In this document: piece after piece, positions 1 to 5,315 of the stretch
How the letters are laid out: each line of letters opens with the position of its first letter
Position numbering within the stretch: the first letter of the stretch is position 1
Assembly: GCA_021734725.1 (NCBI GenBank)
Contig: JAIPIM010000132.1
Span: 1 to 10,417, forward strand
DNA: 10,417 nt
From: Minisyncoccota bacterium
GTDB taxonomy: Bacteria; Verrucomicrobiota; Lentisphaeria; Oligosphaerales; MVZH01
Direction of reading: 5' to 3'
The notes under the pieces: generated by a model
The model's input: the letters and a program-made list of their open reading frames with translations, nothing else
Databases searched by the model: none
Told to the model about the DNA's origin: nothing
Position numbers and translations under genes: made by a program

Positions 1-25
1 CACAATCATAGCCTGGGGCAACGCC
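1..25 (+). repeat. Partial REP-like palindromic repeat
   Basis: These 25 bases are identical to 98-122, the left half of the REP-like repeat that flanks the transposase. The copy stops before the second palindrome arm is complete, because the sequence continues with GCTGG instead of CCAGG. It lies 97 bases upstream of the full copy in the same orientation. It is probably a decayed or truncated member of the same family, and the window edge hides anything further upstream. Confidence 0.6.
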
Positions 26-81
26 GCTGGCAGAGGAAGAAGCTGAAGGCGCAGGAGGAGATGCATGAGAACTGCTCAGCA

Positions 82-95
82 GTCCCGAAGGGGAC
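82..95 (+). repeat. Small GC-rich hairpin (GTCCC-GAAG-GGGAC)
   Basis: This is a perfect 5-bp stem with a GAAG loop, directly upstream of the REP-like repeat at 99-128. In form it resembles the hairpin at 148-164 (GCGCCC-TGAAG-GGGCGC), so it may be a diverged member of the same repeat set. It has no T-tract and is not a convincing terminator. Confidence 0.4.
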
Positions 96-98
96 GTC

Positions 99-128
99 AC
101 AATCATAGCCTGGGGCAACGCCCCAGGA
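99..128 (+). repeat. Outer REP-like palindrome, left copy
   Basis: The core CCTGGGGCAACGCCCCAGG (109-127) is a perfect 8-bp stem with an AAC loop. With the flanking ACAATCATAG it forms a 30-base unit whose reverse complement recurs at 681-710 with one mismatch. It lies upstream of the transposase start. Confidence 0.75.
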
Positions 129-148
129 AATGGAATGTCAAATCGATG

Positions 149-169
149 CGCCCTGAAGGGGCGCGACAA
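149..169 (+). repeat. Inner hairpin repeat, left copy
   Basis: GCGCCC-TGAAG-GGGCGC at 148-164 forms a 6-bp stem with a 5-base loop. The 21 bases 149-169 are the reverse complement of 640-660 with one mismatch. The repeat ends about 15 bases before the transposase start codon, so it would lie in the transposase leader and could affect its translation or serve as a transposase recognition site. Confidence 0.65.
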
Positions 170-183
170 AAAGAGGGCCCCAA

Positions 184-636
184 ATGCCGCAATCGTTTTG
201 CCAAATATACGGCCACCTCGTCTTCTCAACAAAACTCCGACATCGCTGGCTTGATGTCAACCTGCGCGCCGAGCTGCATGCCTACCTTGCCGGCGCACTG
301 AGAAAGATGGAGTGCGCCGATGTCCACATTGGTGGCACGGACGACCACGTGCACGCGTTGTTCCTGCTCTCGAAGAAGGTGGCCCCCGTGACGTTGGTCC
401 AGGAGTTGAAACAGAGTTCGTCGAAACACATCAAGACGTTGTCGTCAGAGCACGGGGTTTTCGCCTGGCAACGCGGATATGCGCTCTTCTCCGTGAGCCC
501 CACCGCAAGGGCGGCCGTACGGCGATACATTGAAAAGCAAGAGGAGCACCATCGGCATGCGACATTTCAGGATGAGTTGCGTGAGCTTTTGAAAAAGGCG
601 GGGCTGAAGTTTGATGAATGCTATCTCTGGGACTGA
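184..636 (+). CDS. REP-associated / IS200-like tyrosine (Y1 HUH) transposase
   Basis: This encodes a 150-residue single-strand-specific DNA transposase that would nick at hairpin-marked sites through a 5'-phosphotyrosine intermediate. The N-terminus MPQSFCQIYGHLVFSTK matches the usual start of the Y1_Tnp family. The metal-binding HUH motif is H55-V56-H57 in DDHVHALF, and the nucleophile is expected at Y115 in RRYIEKQEEHH with Q119 one helix turn on. The motif WQRGYALFSVS (95-105) is also typical. The length is normal and there is no frameshift or stop, so the gene appears intact. AGAGGG at 172-177 sits 6 bases before the ATG. The surrounding inverted palindromes suggest the RAYT subgroup. There is no neighbouring tnpB. 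Confidence 0.9.
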   Translation: MPQSFCQIYGHLVFSTKLRHRWLDVNLRAELHAYLAGALRKMECADVHIGGTDDHVHALFLLSKKVAPVTLVQELKQSSSKHIKTLSSEHGVFAWQRGYALFSVSPTARAAVRRYIEKQEEHHRHATFQDELRELLKKAGLKFDECYLWD

Positions 637-639
637 GTC

Positions 640-660
640 TTGTTGCGCCCCTTCAGGGCG
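640..660 (-). repeat. Inner hairpin repeat, right copy
   Basis: This is the inverted partner of 149-169 with one mismatch. It contains the CGCCC-CTTCA-GGGCG type hairpin just after the transposase stop codon at 634-636. It has no T-run, so it is read as part of the element rather than as a terminator, although it could stabilise the transcript end. Confidence 0.65.
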
Positions 661-680
661 ACTGTTCATATTCGACCGCG

Positions 681-710
681 TCCTGGGGCGTTGCCCCAGG
701 CTATCATTGT
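681..710 (-). repeat. Outer REP-like palindrome, right copy
   Basis: This is the reverse complement of 99-128 with a single mismatch; the core CCTGGGGCGTTGCCCCAGG at 682-700 is perfect. It overlaps the start of the 95-bp tandem duplication, so a third full palindrome in this orientation lies at 778-805. Confidence 0.75.
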
Positions 711-872
711 TTCATGCCTTTGGCATGGTGCTCTCACAGGAAACGCCATGAAACAATCCATCACCCAATATGCCCGACTGGGGCGTTGCCCCAGGCTATC
801 ATTGCTTCATGCCTTTGGCATGGTGCTCTCACAGGAAACGCCATGAAACAATCCATCACCCACTATTCTCGT
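683..872 (+). repeat. 95-bp tandem duplication spanning REP hairpin and a gene start
   Basis: Bases 683-767 and 778-862 match at 84 of 85 positions; the only difference is T710 versus C805. Each copy contains the REP-like palindrome, a second hairpin CATGCC-TTT-GGCATG (713-727 and 808-822), an AGGAAA ribosome binding site, an ATG and the codons for MKQSIT. After that identity drops sharply, but weak codon-level similarity continues: QYARLG in copy 1 against HYSRLG in copy 2. The second copy carries the working start of the sugar isomerase gene at 843. Confidence 0.9.
748..846 (+). CDS. Short leader frame created by the duplication (32 aa)
   Basis: The upstream copy of the duplicated start region has its own AGGAAA site and ATG at 748. 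It encodes MKQSITQYARLG, then runs through the second REP palindrome in another frame and stops at TGA 844-846, overlapping the downstream ATG at 843 as ATGA. The duplicated unit (95 bp) is not a multiple of three, which is why this frame is out of register with the isomerase. The peptide itself is unlikely to have a function. The reading frame could couple translation of the isomerase to upstream initiation. It may equally be only a relic of duplication. Confidence 0.35.
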   Translation: MKQSITQYARLGRCPRLSLLHAFGMVLSQETP

Positions 873-1760
873 CTCGGGCTTGTCCACCACATGCTGTACC
901 CCGACTGCGGTGAGCATCCCGACGAGCACGTAGCGACACTGAAGGCACTGGCCACACGGGATGACATTGAAACATTCGACTGTTGCCTGCCATACGATGA
1001 AACGGCACGCACTGAACTGGTCCCGTGCTTGCGCGCCTGCGGCAAGACCAATATCACCTTTGCCACACACTTTTTCCCACTCCGCAAGTTGTCCCTCGCT
1101 ACCACCAGTGTTACGGAACAAGCTCAGGTTCGCATGATTGTGCGGGACATGATCGAGCAGGCGGCCGCCATTGGCGCGACCGGCTTTATTTTTGCATCAG
1201 GGGGCCCTCAGCCCGCCGAGGCAACGCCGGCTCATCACACCGCATTTGCCGAGTTTTGCCGCTGGTTATGTAAAGAACTCAAGCCGCATGGTATTACCGC
1301 ATTGCTCGAACCATTCGATATGGACATCGACAAAAAATTTCTTTACGGTTCCACAGATCAATGCGTAGCACTGATTGAATCGTTAGAGCCGGAGGTCGAC
1401 AATCTTGGGATCGAACTGGATGTTGCTCATGTACCACTCATGGGGGAAAGCTTTGCCCATGCCATCCACACGGTGGCCCCCCAATTGGCGCGTGTTCACC
1501 TGGGCAACTGTGTACTTGGCGACCGGAACAACCCCCGGTACGGGGACACACATCCGCCCGTGGGTTTTCCCGGCGGCGAGATCGACATCCCGGAACTCAG
1601 CCGAATTCTGGAACTGCTCCTGGAGATCGGCTTTCTCAACGCAAAAAAGCGCGGCGATCTGGTCATCGAAATGACGCCCTGGCCCGGCTGGACGGTCGAC
1701 AAAACGATTGACGATAATTTCAGACGGCTGCATTCGGCGTGGGAGCAAGTGAGTCTATAA
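843..1760 (+). CDS. Sugar isomerase/epimerase, xylose isomerase-like TIM barrel (AP endonuclease 2 family)
   Basis: This is a 305-residue cytosolic enzyme of the xylose-isomerase-like TIM-barrel superfamily, which interconverts keto-sugars or their phosphates using one divalent metal. The four acidic/histidine ligands of the fold can be placed: E156 in LLEPFD, D193 with H196 in IELDVAHVP, H219 in RVHLGN and E276 in VIEMTPWPGW. This order and spacing fit ketose 3-epimerase-type members. The precise substrate cannot be read. The start at 843 is chosen because AGGAAA at 833-838 lies directly upstream and the residues MKQSITHYSRLG begin the fold. The frame is open further upstream to 618, but that part is translated repeat DNA. 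It is the first gene of an apparent operon with the YhcH protein (53 bases on) and the sulfatase. Confidence 0.85.
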   Translation: MKQSITHYSRLGLVHHMLYPDCGEHPDEHVATLKALATRDDIETFDCCLPYDETARTELVPCLRACGKTNITFATHFFPLRKLSLATTSVTEQAQVRMIVRDMIEQAAAIGATGFIFASGGPQPAEATPAHHTAFAEFCRWLCKELKPHGITALLEPFDMDIDKKFLYGSTDQCVALIESLEPEVDNLGIELDVAHVPLMGESFAHAIHTVAPQLARVHLGNCVLGDRNNPRYGDTHPPVGFPGGEIDIPELSRILELLLEIGFLNAKKRGDLVIEMTPWPGWTVDKTIDDNFRRLHSAWEQVSL

Positions 1761-1813
1761 TAAAAAGGCTGAAATCACCGATTGAAAATCATTAAACTCG
1801 AAGGACACAAACC

Positions 1814-2266
1814 ATGATCCTGGATCACATCGCACAGGCGGATACATACGCCAACTTGCACTCCGGCCTGGCCGCGGCCTGCACTTTTCTTCGCCGAAAC
1901 GATTTGGCTGATTTGCCTGACGACCGTTACGACCTCGACGGGGACCGCGTTTACGCCATGGTCTCGCGGCAAGCCACCCGCCCAAAAACGGACGCCAAGC
2001 TGGAAGTGCACAGACGCTACATTGATCTGCACTATGTGGTGGCCGGCCGTGAGGGAATAGGGTGGAGGAGTCTCTCTGACTGTGTCACGCCGGAGGCGCC
2101 ATTTGACAAGGAGCGGGATGTTCAGCTGTTTCACGATATTCCGGATACATGGGTCGTACTCCAGCCGGAACATTTTGCCGTTGTCTATCCTCAGGACGCT
2201 CATGCACCTCTCGTCGGCACTGGGGACGTCCATAAAGTCGTCATAAAAATCGCCTGCCAGCAGTGA
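1814..2266 (+). CDS. YhcH/YjgK/YiaL (EbgC-like, DUF386) family protein
   Basis: This 150-residue protein belongs to the cupin-like YhcH/YjgK/YiaL family, members of which occur in sialic acid, xylulose and beta-galactosidase operons and are thought to bind or isomerise sugars with a metal. Family hallmarks are LEVHRRYIDLHYVVAG (63-78), the FAVVYPQDAHAP segment (121-132) with D128 and H130, and the C-terminal KVVIKI (141-146). The length is that of a complete family member. AAGGA at 1801-1805 is 8 bases before the ATG. Its place between a sugar isomerase and a sulfatase supports a role in handling a monosaccharide released from a sulfated glycan. The exact reaction is unknown. Confidence 0.88.
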   Translation: MILDHIAQADTYANLHSGLAAACTFLRRNDLADLPDDRYDLDGDRVYAMVSRQATRPKTDAKLEVHRRYIDLHYVVAGREGIGWRSLSDCVTPEAPFDKERDVQLFHDIPDTWVVLQPEHFAVVYPQDAHAPLVGTGDVHKVVIKIACQQ

Positions 2267-2304
2267 TCCCGACAAATCAGCATCCAAGGAAAGAAAGCAT
2301 TGCC

Positions 2305-3648
2305 ATGCCTGAGAACCGTCCAAACATTCTGTACATTCATTCGCACGATACGGGACAGTTCATCCAGCCCTACGGGTACAATGTGCCAACTCCCAACCTC
2401 CAGCGTCTGGCGGAGAGTGGCGTACTATTTCGCAATTCCTTCACCGCGAACCCGACGTGCTCACCCAGCCGCGCCTGCCTGCTGACTGGACAGTCTCCGC
2501 ACAACAACGGCATGCTCGGTCTGGCGCATCGCGGCTTCTCTCTCTACAACTACGACCATCATCTTTTGCATACATTAAAAAAGCACGGATACGCCGCCTA
2601 TCTGTCCGGTGTGCAGCATATCGCAAACATGTACGACGTGCCATGGCGGACGATTGGGTACGACAAGAAACTGGATGAAAACCATGAAGATGCTCATCTG
2701 AAGGCGGCTGATTTCTTGGACAGTGCGCCCGCCAGTCCATTCTTTTTGTCCGTCGGGTTTGCCGAAACACACCGAGGCGGTGAGCATCCCGAGGGGTTCC
2801 ACCACGATCCGGACATTCCCGTCCCGGACGAGCGCTACGTCATGCCGCCGCCCCCTTTCGCGGACACCCCTGAAACGCGCCGAGATATGGCGTTGTTCAT
2901 GCAGAGCGCAGCAACACTGGACCGCAAAATGGGGGTGGTGTTTGACGCTCTTGAACGTTCGGGATTGGCCGACAATACCTTGATTGTATGTACGACCGAC
3001 CACGGCATCGCCTTCCCCCGGATGAAATGTAACCTTCAGGATTCCGGCACCAAGGTTATGCTGATTATGAAAGACGGACGTGACTTCAAGGGGGGCCTGG
3101 TAGTGGATGGAATGGTCAACAACATTGACATTTTCCCTACCCTCTGTGACTACCTGAATATTGAGCCGCCGGAATGGCTCGAGGGTCGTTCCTTCCTGCC
3201 GCTGGTGCGCCGGCAGAAAGACACCGTCAATGACGCTGTTTTCTTTGAGATCAATTATCACGCAGCCTATGAACCGTTGCGCGCGGTGCGTACGCAACGC
3301 TGGAAGTATATCCGCCGTTTTGATCCCCGGCTCCGTCCCGTGCTGCCAAATTGCGATGCGTCACCGACGAAGACGCAGTGGCTCAATGCGGGGTGGGATG
3401 CGGTATCAGCAGACGATGAAATGCTTTACGACCTTATCCTGGATCCCAACGAAACCAACAATTTAGTGAGCGACCCGGGACATGCTGACGTCCTCACTGA
3501 TATGCGTGAACGGCTGACTGCCTGGATGCGAAACACGCGGGACCCTCTAAGTGACGACGGTGATATGCCGCTTCCCGCGTCAGCCATCTGCAATGCGCGC
3601 GACGACCTTCACCCTTCGGACGACACGCTGCCCACGGGAACCCGATAG
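2305..3648 (+). CDS. Type I sulfatase (formylglycine-dependent), heparan N-sulfatase-like
   Basis: This is a 447-residue alkaline-phosphatase-fold sulfatase that would hydrolyse a sulfate ester or sulfamate. The maturation signature is TCSPSRACLLTG with C52 as the residue converted to formylglycine by an FGE or anSME enzyme encoded elsewhere. The N-terminal metal strand reads NILYIHSHDTGQ with D15; the first Asp of the usual DD pair is His14. The second metal motif is TTDHG at 230-234 (D232, H233), with K241 shortly after. No signal peptide is visible: the protein begins almost directly with the first beta strand, so it is probably cytoplasmic. A GTG at 2263 overlapping the upstream stop (GTGA) would add 14 residues, also without a hydrophobic segment. 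AAGGAAAG at 2286-2293 precedes the ATG. The target sugar cannot be assigned. Confidence 0.9.
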   Translation: MPENRPNILYIHSHDTGQFIQPYGYNVPTPNLQRLAESGVLFRNSFTANPTCSPSRACLLTGQSPHNNGMLGLAHRGFSLYNYDHHLLHTLKKHGYAAYLSGVQHIANMYDVPWRTIGYDKKLDENHEDAHLKAADFLDSAPASPFFLSVGFAETHRGGEHPEGFHHDPDIPVPDERYVMPPPPFADTPETRRDMALFMQSAATLDRKMGVVFDALERSGLADNTLIVCTTDHGIAFPRMKCNLQDSGTKVMLIMKDGRDFKGGLVVDGMVNNIDIFPTLCDYLNIEPPEWLEGRSFLPLVRRQKDTVNDAVFFEINYHAAYEPLRAVRTQRWKYIRRFDPRLRPVLPNCDASPTKTQWLNAGWDAVSADDEMLYDLILDPNETNNLVSDPGHADVLTDMRERLTAWMRNTRDPLSDDGDMPLPASAICNARDDLHPSDDTLPTGTR

Positions 3649-3687
3649 TTGCCCTACAAAAAACCTTTTGCATGAGGTTAAACAGAC

Positions 3688-3711
3688 CTCACGTCCGCTT
3701 CTCGGCGTGAG
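3688..3711 (+). terminator. Hairpin downstream of the sulfatase, possible terminator or attenuator
   Basis: CTCACG (3688-3693) pairs with CGTGAG (3706-3711), and after one bulged T, CCG pairs with CGG around a CTTCT loop. An alternative stem, GAGGT (3674-3678) with ACCTC (3686-3690), shares bases 3688-3690, so the two stems exclude each other. No T-run follows, so it is not a standard intrinsic terminator. It may mark the transcript end or be chance. Confidence 0.3.
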
Positions 3712-3824
3712 CTTAATAGTGGTAAAAACGTACACGCTGCTGTTTCCGTCAGCGCAACAACATAGCGGACGAGTCGCGTCGACATGGAGCAGTAGTGAAA
3801 AAATAGTAAAAGCGATCCCGCATC

Positions 3825-3852
3825 TTGAAAAAACGGCGGATACGGTTAATAT
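3825..3852 (+). promoter_or_regulatory. Candidate sigma70-type promoter for the ABC genes
   Basis: A TTGAAA -35 box (3825-3830) and a TAATAT -10 box (3847-3852) are separated by 16 bases, in an AT-richer stretch of the 369-base gap between the sulfatase and the ABC ATPase. It faces the ABC genes and would give a leader of about 155 bases. An inverted pair GGCGGAT (3835-3841) and ATCCGCC (3874-3880) brackets the -10 box and could be an operator. This rests only on consensus likeness. Confidence 0.4.
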
Positions 3853-3893
3853 TCATCGATTCCATTACATTGGATCCGCCGGGGCCGTAGAGA

Positions 3894-3906
3894 CGTGTCG
3901 GACACG
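3894..3906. promoter_or_regulatory. 13-nt palindrome CGTGTCGGACACG, possible operator
   Basis: This is a perfect inverted repeat with 6-bp arms around one base, located about 40 bases after the candidate -10 box and 112 before the ATPase start. Its form suits a dimeric repressor site. No regulator gene is present in the window to pair with it. Confidence 0.25.
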
Positions 3907-4017
3907 GATTTTAAGATCTCGCGGGGTGCCTCCGTTGCAGGCTAGGCTTGGAAGGGCTTCTAACGTTTGGGAGTCACCAACCTTCTCGGAATCTGCGTGA
4001 GAAAGTGATACTTGCCG

Positions 4018-4758
4018 ATGGATAAAGAGTCGCCGAACCGAGACATCGTCATTCGAGCGATAGACGTCAAGCGTTATTATGGAGAGGGCGACGCGGTCAC
4101 CAAAGCCCTGGACGGAATTACGCTGGACGTGTATCGGGGCGAATACCTGTCCATTATGGGACCATCCGGATCCGGCAAATCCACATTGTTCAACATGATC
4201 GGCGGTATTGACTCCCCTACGGAAGGCATGGTCTTCATCGACGAAATTGATGTCGCGCAGCTGGATTCCTATGAACTCGCCTGGATGCGCTGCCACAAGA
4301 TCGGGTATATCTTTCAATCCTACAATATACTGCCCGTGCTTACCGCCCTCGAGAATGTAACCCTCCCCATGGTGTTTGCGGGGTTAACATCGGACGACGC
4401 GCGGGACAAAGGGGCGGAAATCCTCAGGACCGTCGGGCTTGGGCAGCGAATTTTCCATCGTCCATACGAAATGTCCGGTGGACAGCAGCAACGGGTGGCC
4501 GTGGCACGCGCGCTGGCCAATGACCCAGTCATTATTCTTGCCGACGAGCCGACCGCTAACCTGGATGTTAAGACCGGGGAGGAAATCATCGATTTATTGT
4601 GCGAACTGAAAACAGAACGAGGCATCACCGTTATATCCGCGACACACGACATGAAGATGCTTGACGTTTCGGACCGGATTTTATGGATCCGCGATGGCCG
4701 GGTACAACGCTTGGAGGAACGTAAGAATTTAGATATCAGCATCGGAGAAATTGAGTAG
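4018..4758 (+). CDS. ABC transporter ATPase, MacB/LolD type
   Basis: This is a 246-residue nucleotide-binding subunit that drives an FtsX-type (type VII, mechanotransmission) permease. All ABC motifs are intact: Walker A GPSGSGKST (48-56), Q-loop Q100 in IGYIFQSYN, signature MSGGQQQR (152-159), Walker B VIILADEPT (171-179) with E177, D-loop NLD (181-183) and switch H210. MSGGQ replaces the more common LSGGQ. Downstream genes encode a PqqD-like protein (1-base overlap) and the giant FtsX-type permease, which is its natural partner. The ATG at 4018 is preferred; an in-frame TTG at 4012 has closer spacing to GAGAAAG (3999-4005) and would add two residues. Members of this family export macrolides, peptides or lipoproteins, and nothing here fixes the substrate. 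Confidence 0.92.
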   Translation: MDKESPNRDIVIRAIDVKRYYGEGDAVTKALDGITLDVYRGEYLSIMGPSGSGKSTLFNMIGGIDSPTEGMVFIDEIDVAQLDSYELAWMRCHKIGYIFQSYNILPVLTALENVTLPMVFAGLTSDDARDKGAEILRTVGLGQRIFHRPYEMSGGQQQRVAVARALANDPVIILADEPTANLDVKTGEEIIDLLCELKTERGITVISATHDMKMLDVSDRILWIRDGRVQRLEERKNLDISIGEIE

Positions 4759-5135
4759 TGGGCCTTTGGGCATCAAGGCAGGACAAGGAGCCGCGGCTTG
4801 ATCGGCGCAGATCTCTGGCTGGTGTACCGGTGCTGCCGGACAATGTATCCATTGACCGGAGCAACGATGACGCGTGGGTATTGGCGATTCGAGTCGATCG
4901 CAAGAACAGTTTTTTTTCACGCTTCCTTCCCCCGACAATAACAAAACGGGTTAAGCTTGATGAACTCGGAACATTTGTGATCAAACAGATTGACGGCGAA
5001 AAGACGGTGGCGGACATTGCCCAGGCCTTCCGCCGCGAATACGGAGTCACGCGGAGAGAAGCTGAACTCAGCATTGCGGATTTCATGAAATCCCTTATCG
5101 CTCGCAATGCCGTGGCTATAGCAATAAGGCAATGA
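4758..5135 (+). CDS. PqqD-like family protein (RRE-fold, peptide-binding type)
   Basis: This 125-residue protein has a PqqD-like domain at about residues 65-121, starting VKLDELGTFVIKQIDGEKTVADIAQAF and ending in a helix around FMKSLIARNAVAI. PqqD and related RiPP recognition elements bind leader peptides through a winged-helix fold. Stand-alone members next to ABC transporters are less well understood. The N-terminal 64 residues are charged and then contain AWVLAIRVDRKNSFFSRFLPP, a segment common ahead of this domain in such proteins. No signal peptide is seen, so it is cytosolic. The GTG start at 4758 shares its first base with the ATPase stop (TAGTG), with GGAG at 4744-4747, which indicates translational coupling. 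No radical-SAM enzyme or precursor peptide was found beside it, so a RiPP role is unproven. It may be an adaptor of the transporter. Confidence 0.75.
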   Translation: MGLWASRQDKEPRLDRRRSLAGVPVLPDNVSIDRSNDDAWVLAIRVDRKNSFFSRFLPPTITKRVKLDELGTFVIKQIDGEKTVADIAQAFRREYGVTRREAELSIADFMKSLIARNAVAIAIRQ

Positions 5136-5315
5136 GCATAGCCCTACTGTACGCCCCGTGGCCGGGATGCGTCGGCAACGTTGTTTAGCAGCAATGATAA
5201 GTAGACTTAACGCGAGAACGGTAAAGCGTACTTGAGGTGCATTTCGTTGATGGCGACGTTTCCGTTTATGCAAGTGCACGTGAAGGTAGTCCGACGAATA
5301 ACGGAGTGGACTGGT
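5136..5315 (+). other. Intergenic spacer before the giant permease
   Basis: This 180-base spacer separates the PqqD-like gene from the preferred permease start. I see no terminator and no clear promoter. It contains two possible start regions for the permease: GAGGTG (5235-5240) before ATG 5250, and GGAG (5303-5306) before GTG 5316. The lack of a terminator is consistent with one transcript covering all three ABC genes. Confidence 0.4.

Larger units (their letters stand above)
99..710 (+). mobile_element. REP-bounded transposase unit (RAYT/IS200-like)
   Basis: This is a 612-bp unit made of one transposase gene inside two nested pairs of inverted repeats. The outer pair (99-128 and 681-710) matches at 29 of 30 positions as reverse complements, and each member is itself a hairpin. 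The inner pair (149-169 and 640-660) matches at 20 of 21 and is also a hairpin. In the classical IS200/IS605 family the subterminal hairpins are not long inverted copies of each other. REP-associated tyrosine transposases (RAYTs), in contrast, are typically framed by inverted REP palindromes. The arrangement therefore favours a RAYT-type, possibly domesticated unit over a free insertion sequence. The exact ends are inferred, and no target duplication is expected for this class. Confidence 0.65.

Noticed and set aside
1..108. Open frame from the window edge to TAG 106-108 that could be the 3' end of an upstream gene
   Set aside because: The frame runs through the repeat copy at 1-25 and ends inside the second copy. 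The peptide has no recognisable features, so it is more likely a chance opening in repeat DNA.
65..301. 78-residue + frame across the left repeats
   Set aside because: It is translated repeat sequence that then overlaps the transposase in another frame, with no ribosome binding site or family likeness.
618..842. Upstream extension of the sugar isomerase by 75 residues
   Set aside because: The added residues are translations of the palindromes and of the first duplicated leader. The enzyme fold begins at 843, which has its own AGGAAA site.
1..870. CRISPR-like array from repeated palindromes
   Set aside because: The repeats differ in orientation, include coding sequence and lack uniform spacers or cas genes.
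3551..4000. 149-residue + frame covering the gap after the sulfatase
   Set aside because: It begins inside the sulfatase in another frame, has no good start signal or recognisable domain, and covers the promoter-like and palindromic sequences.
4758..5135. A complete RiPP biosynthesis cluster around the PqqD-like gene
   Set aside because: No radical-SAM enzyme, protease or precursor peptide is visible within the window. The PqqD-like domain alone does not establish RiPP biosynthesis.
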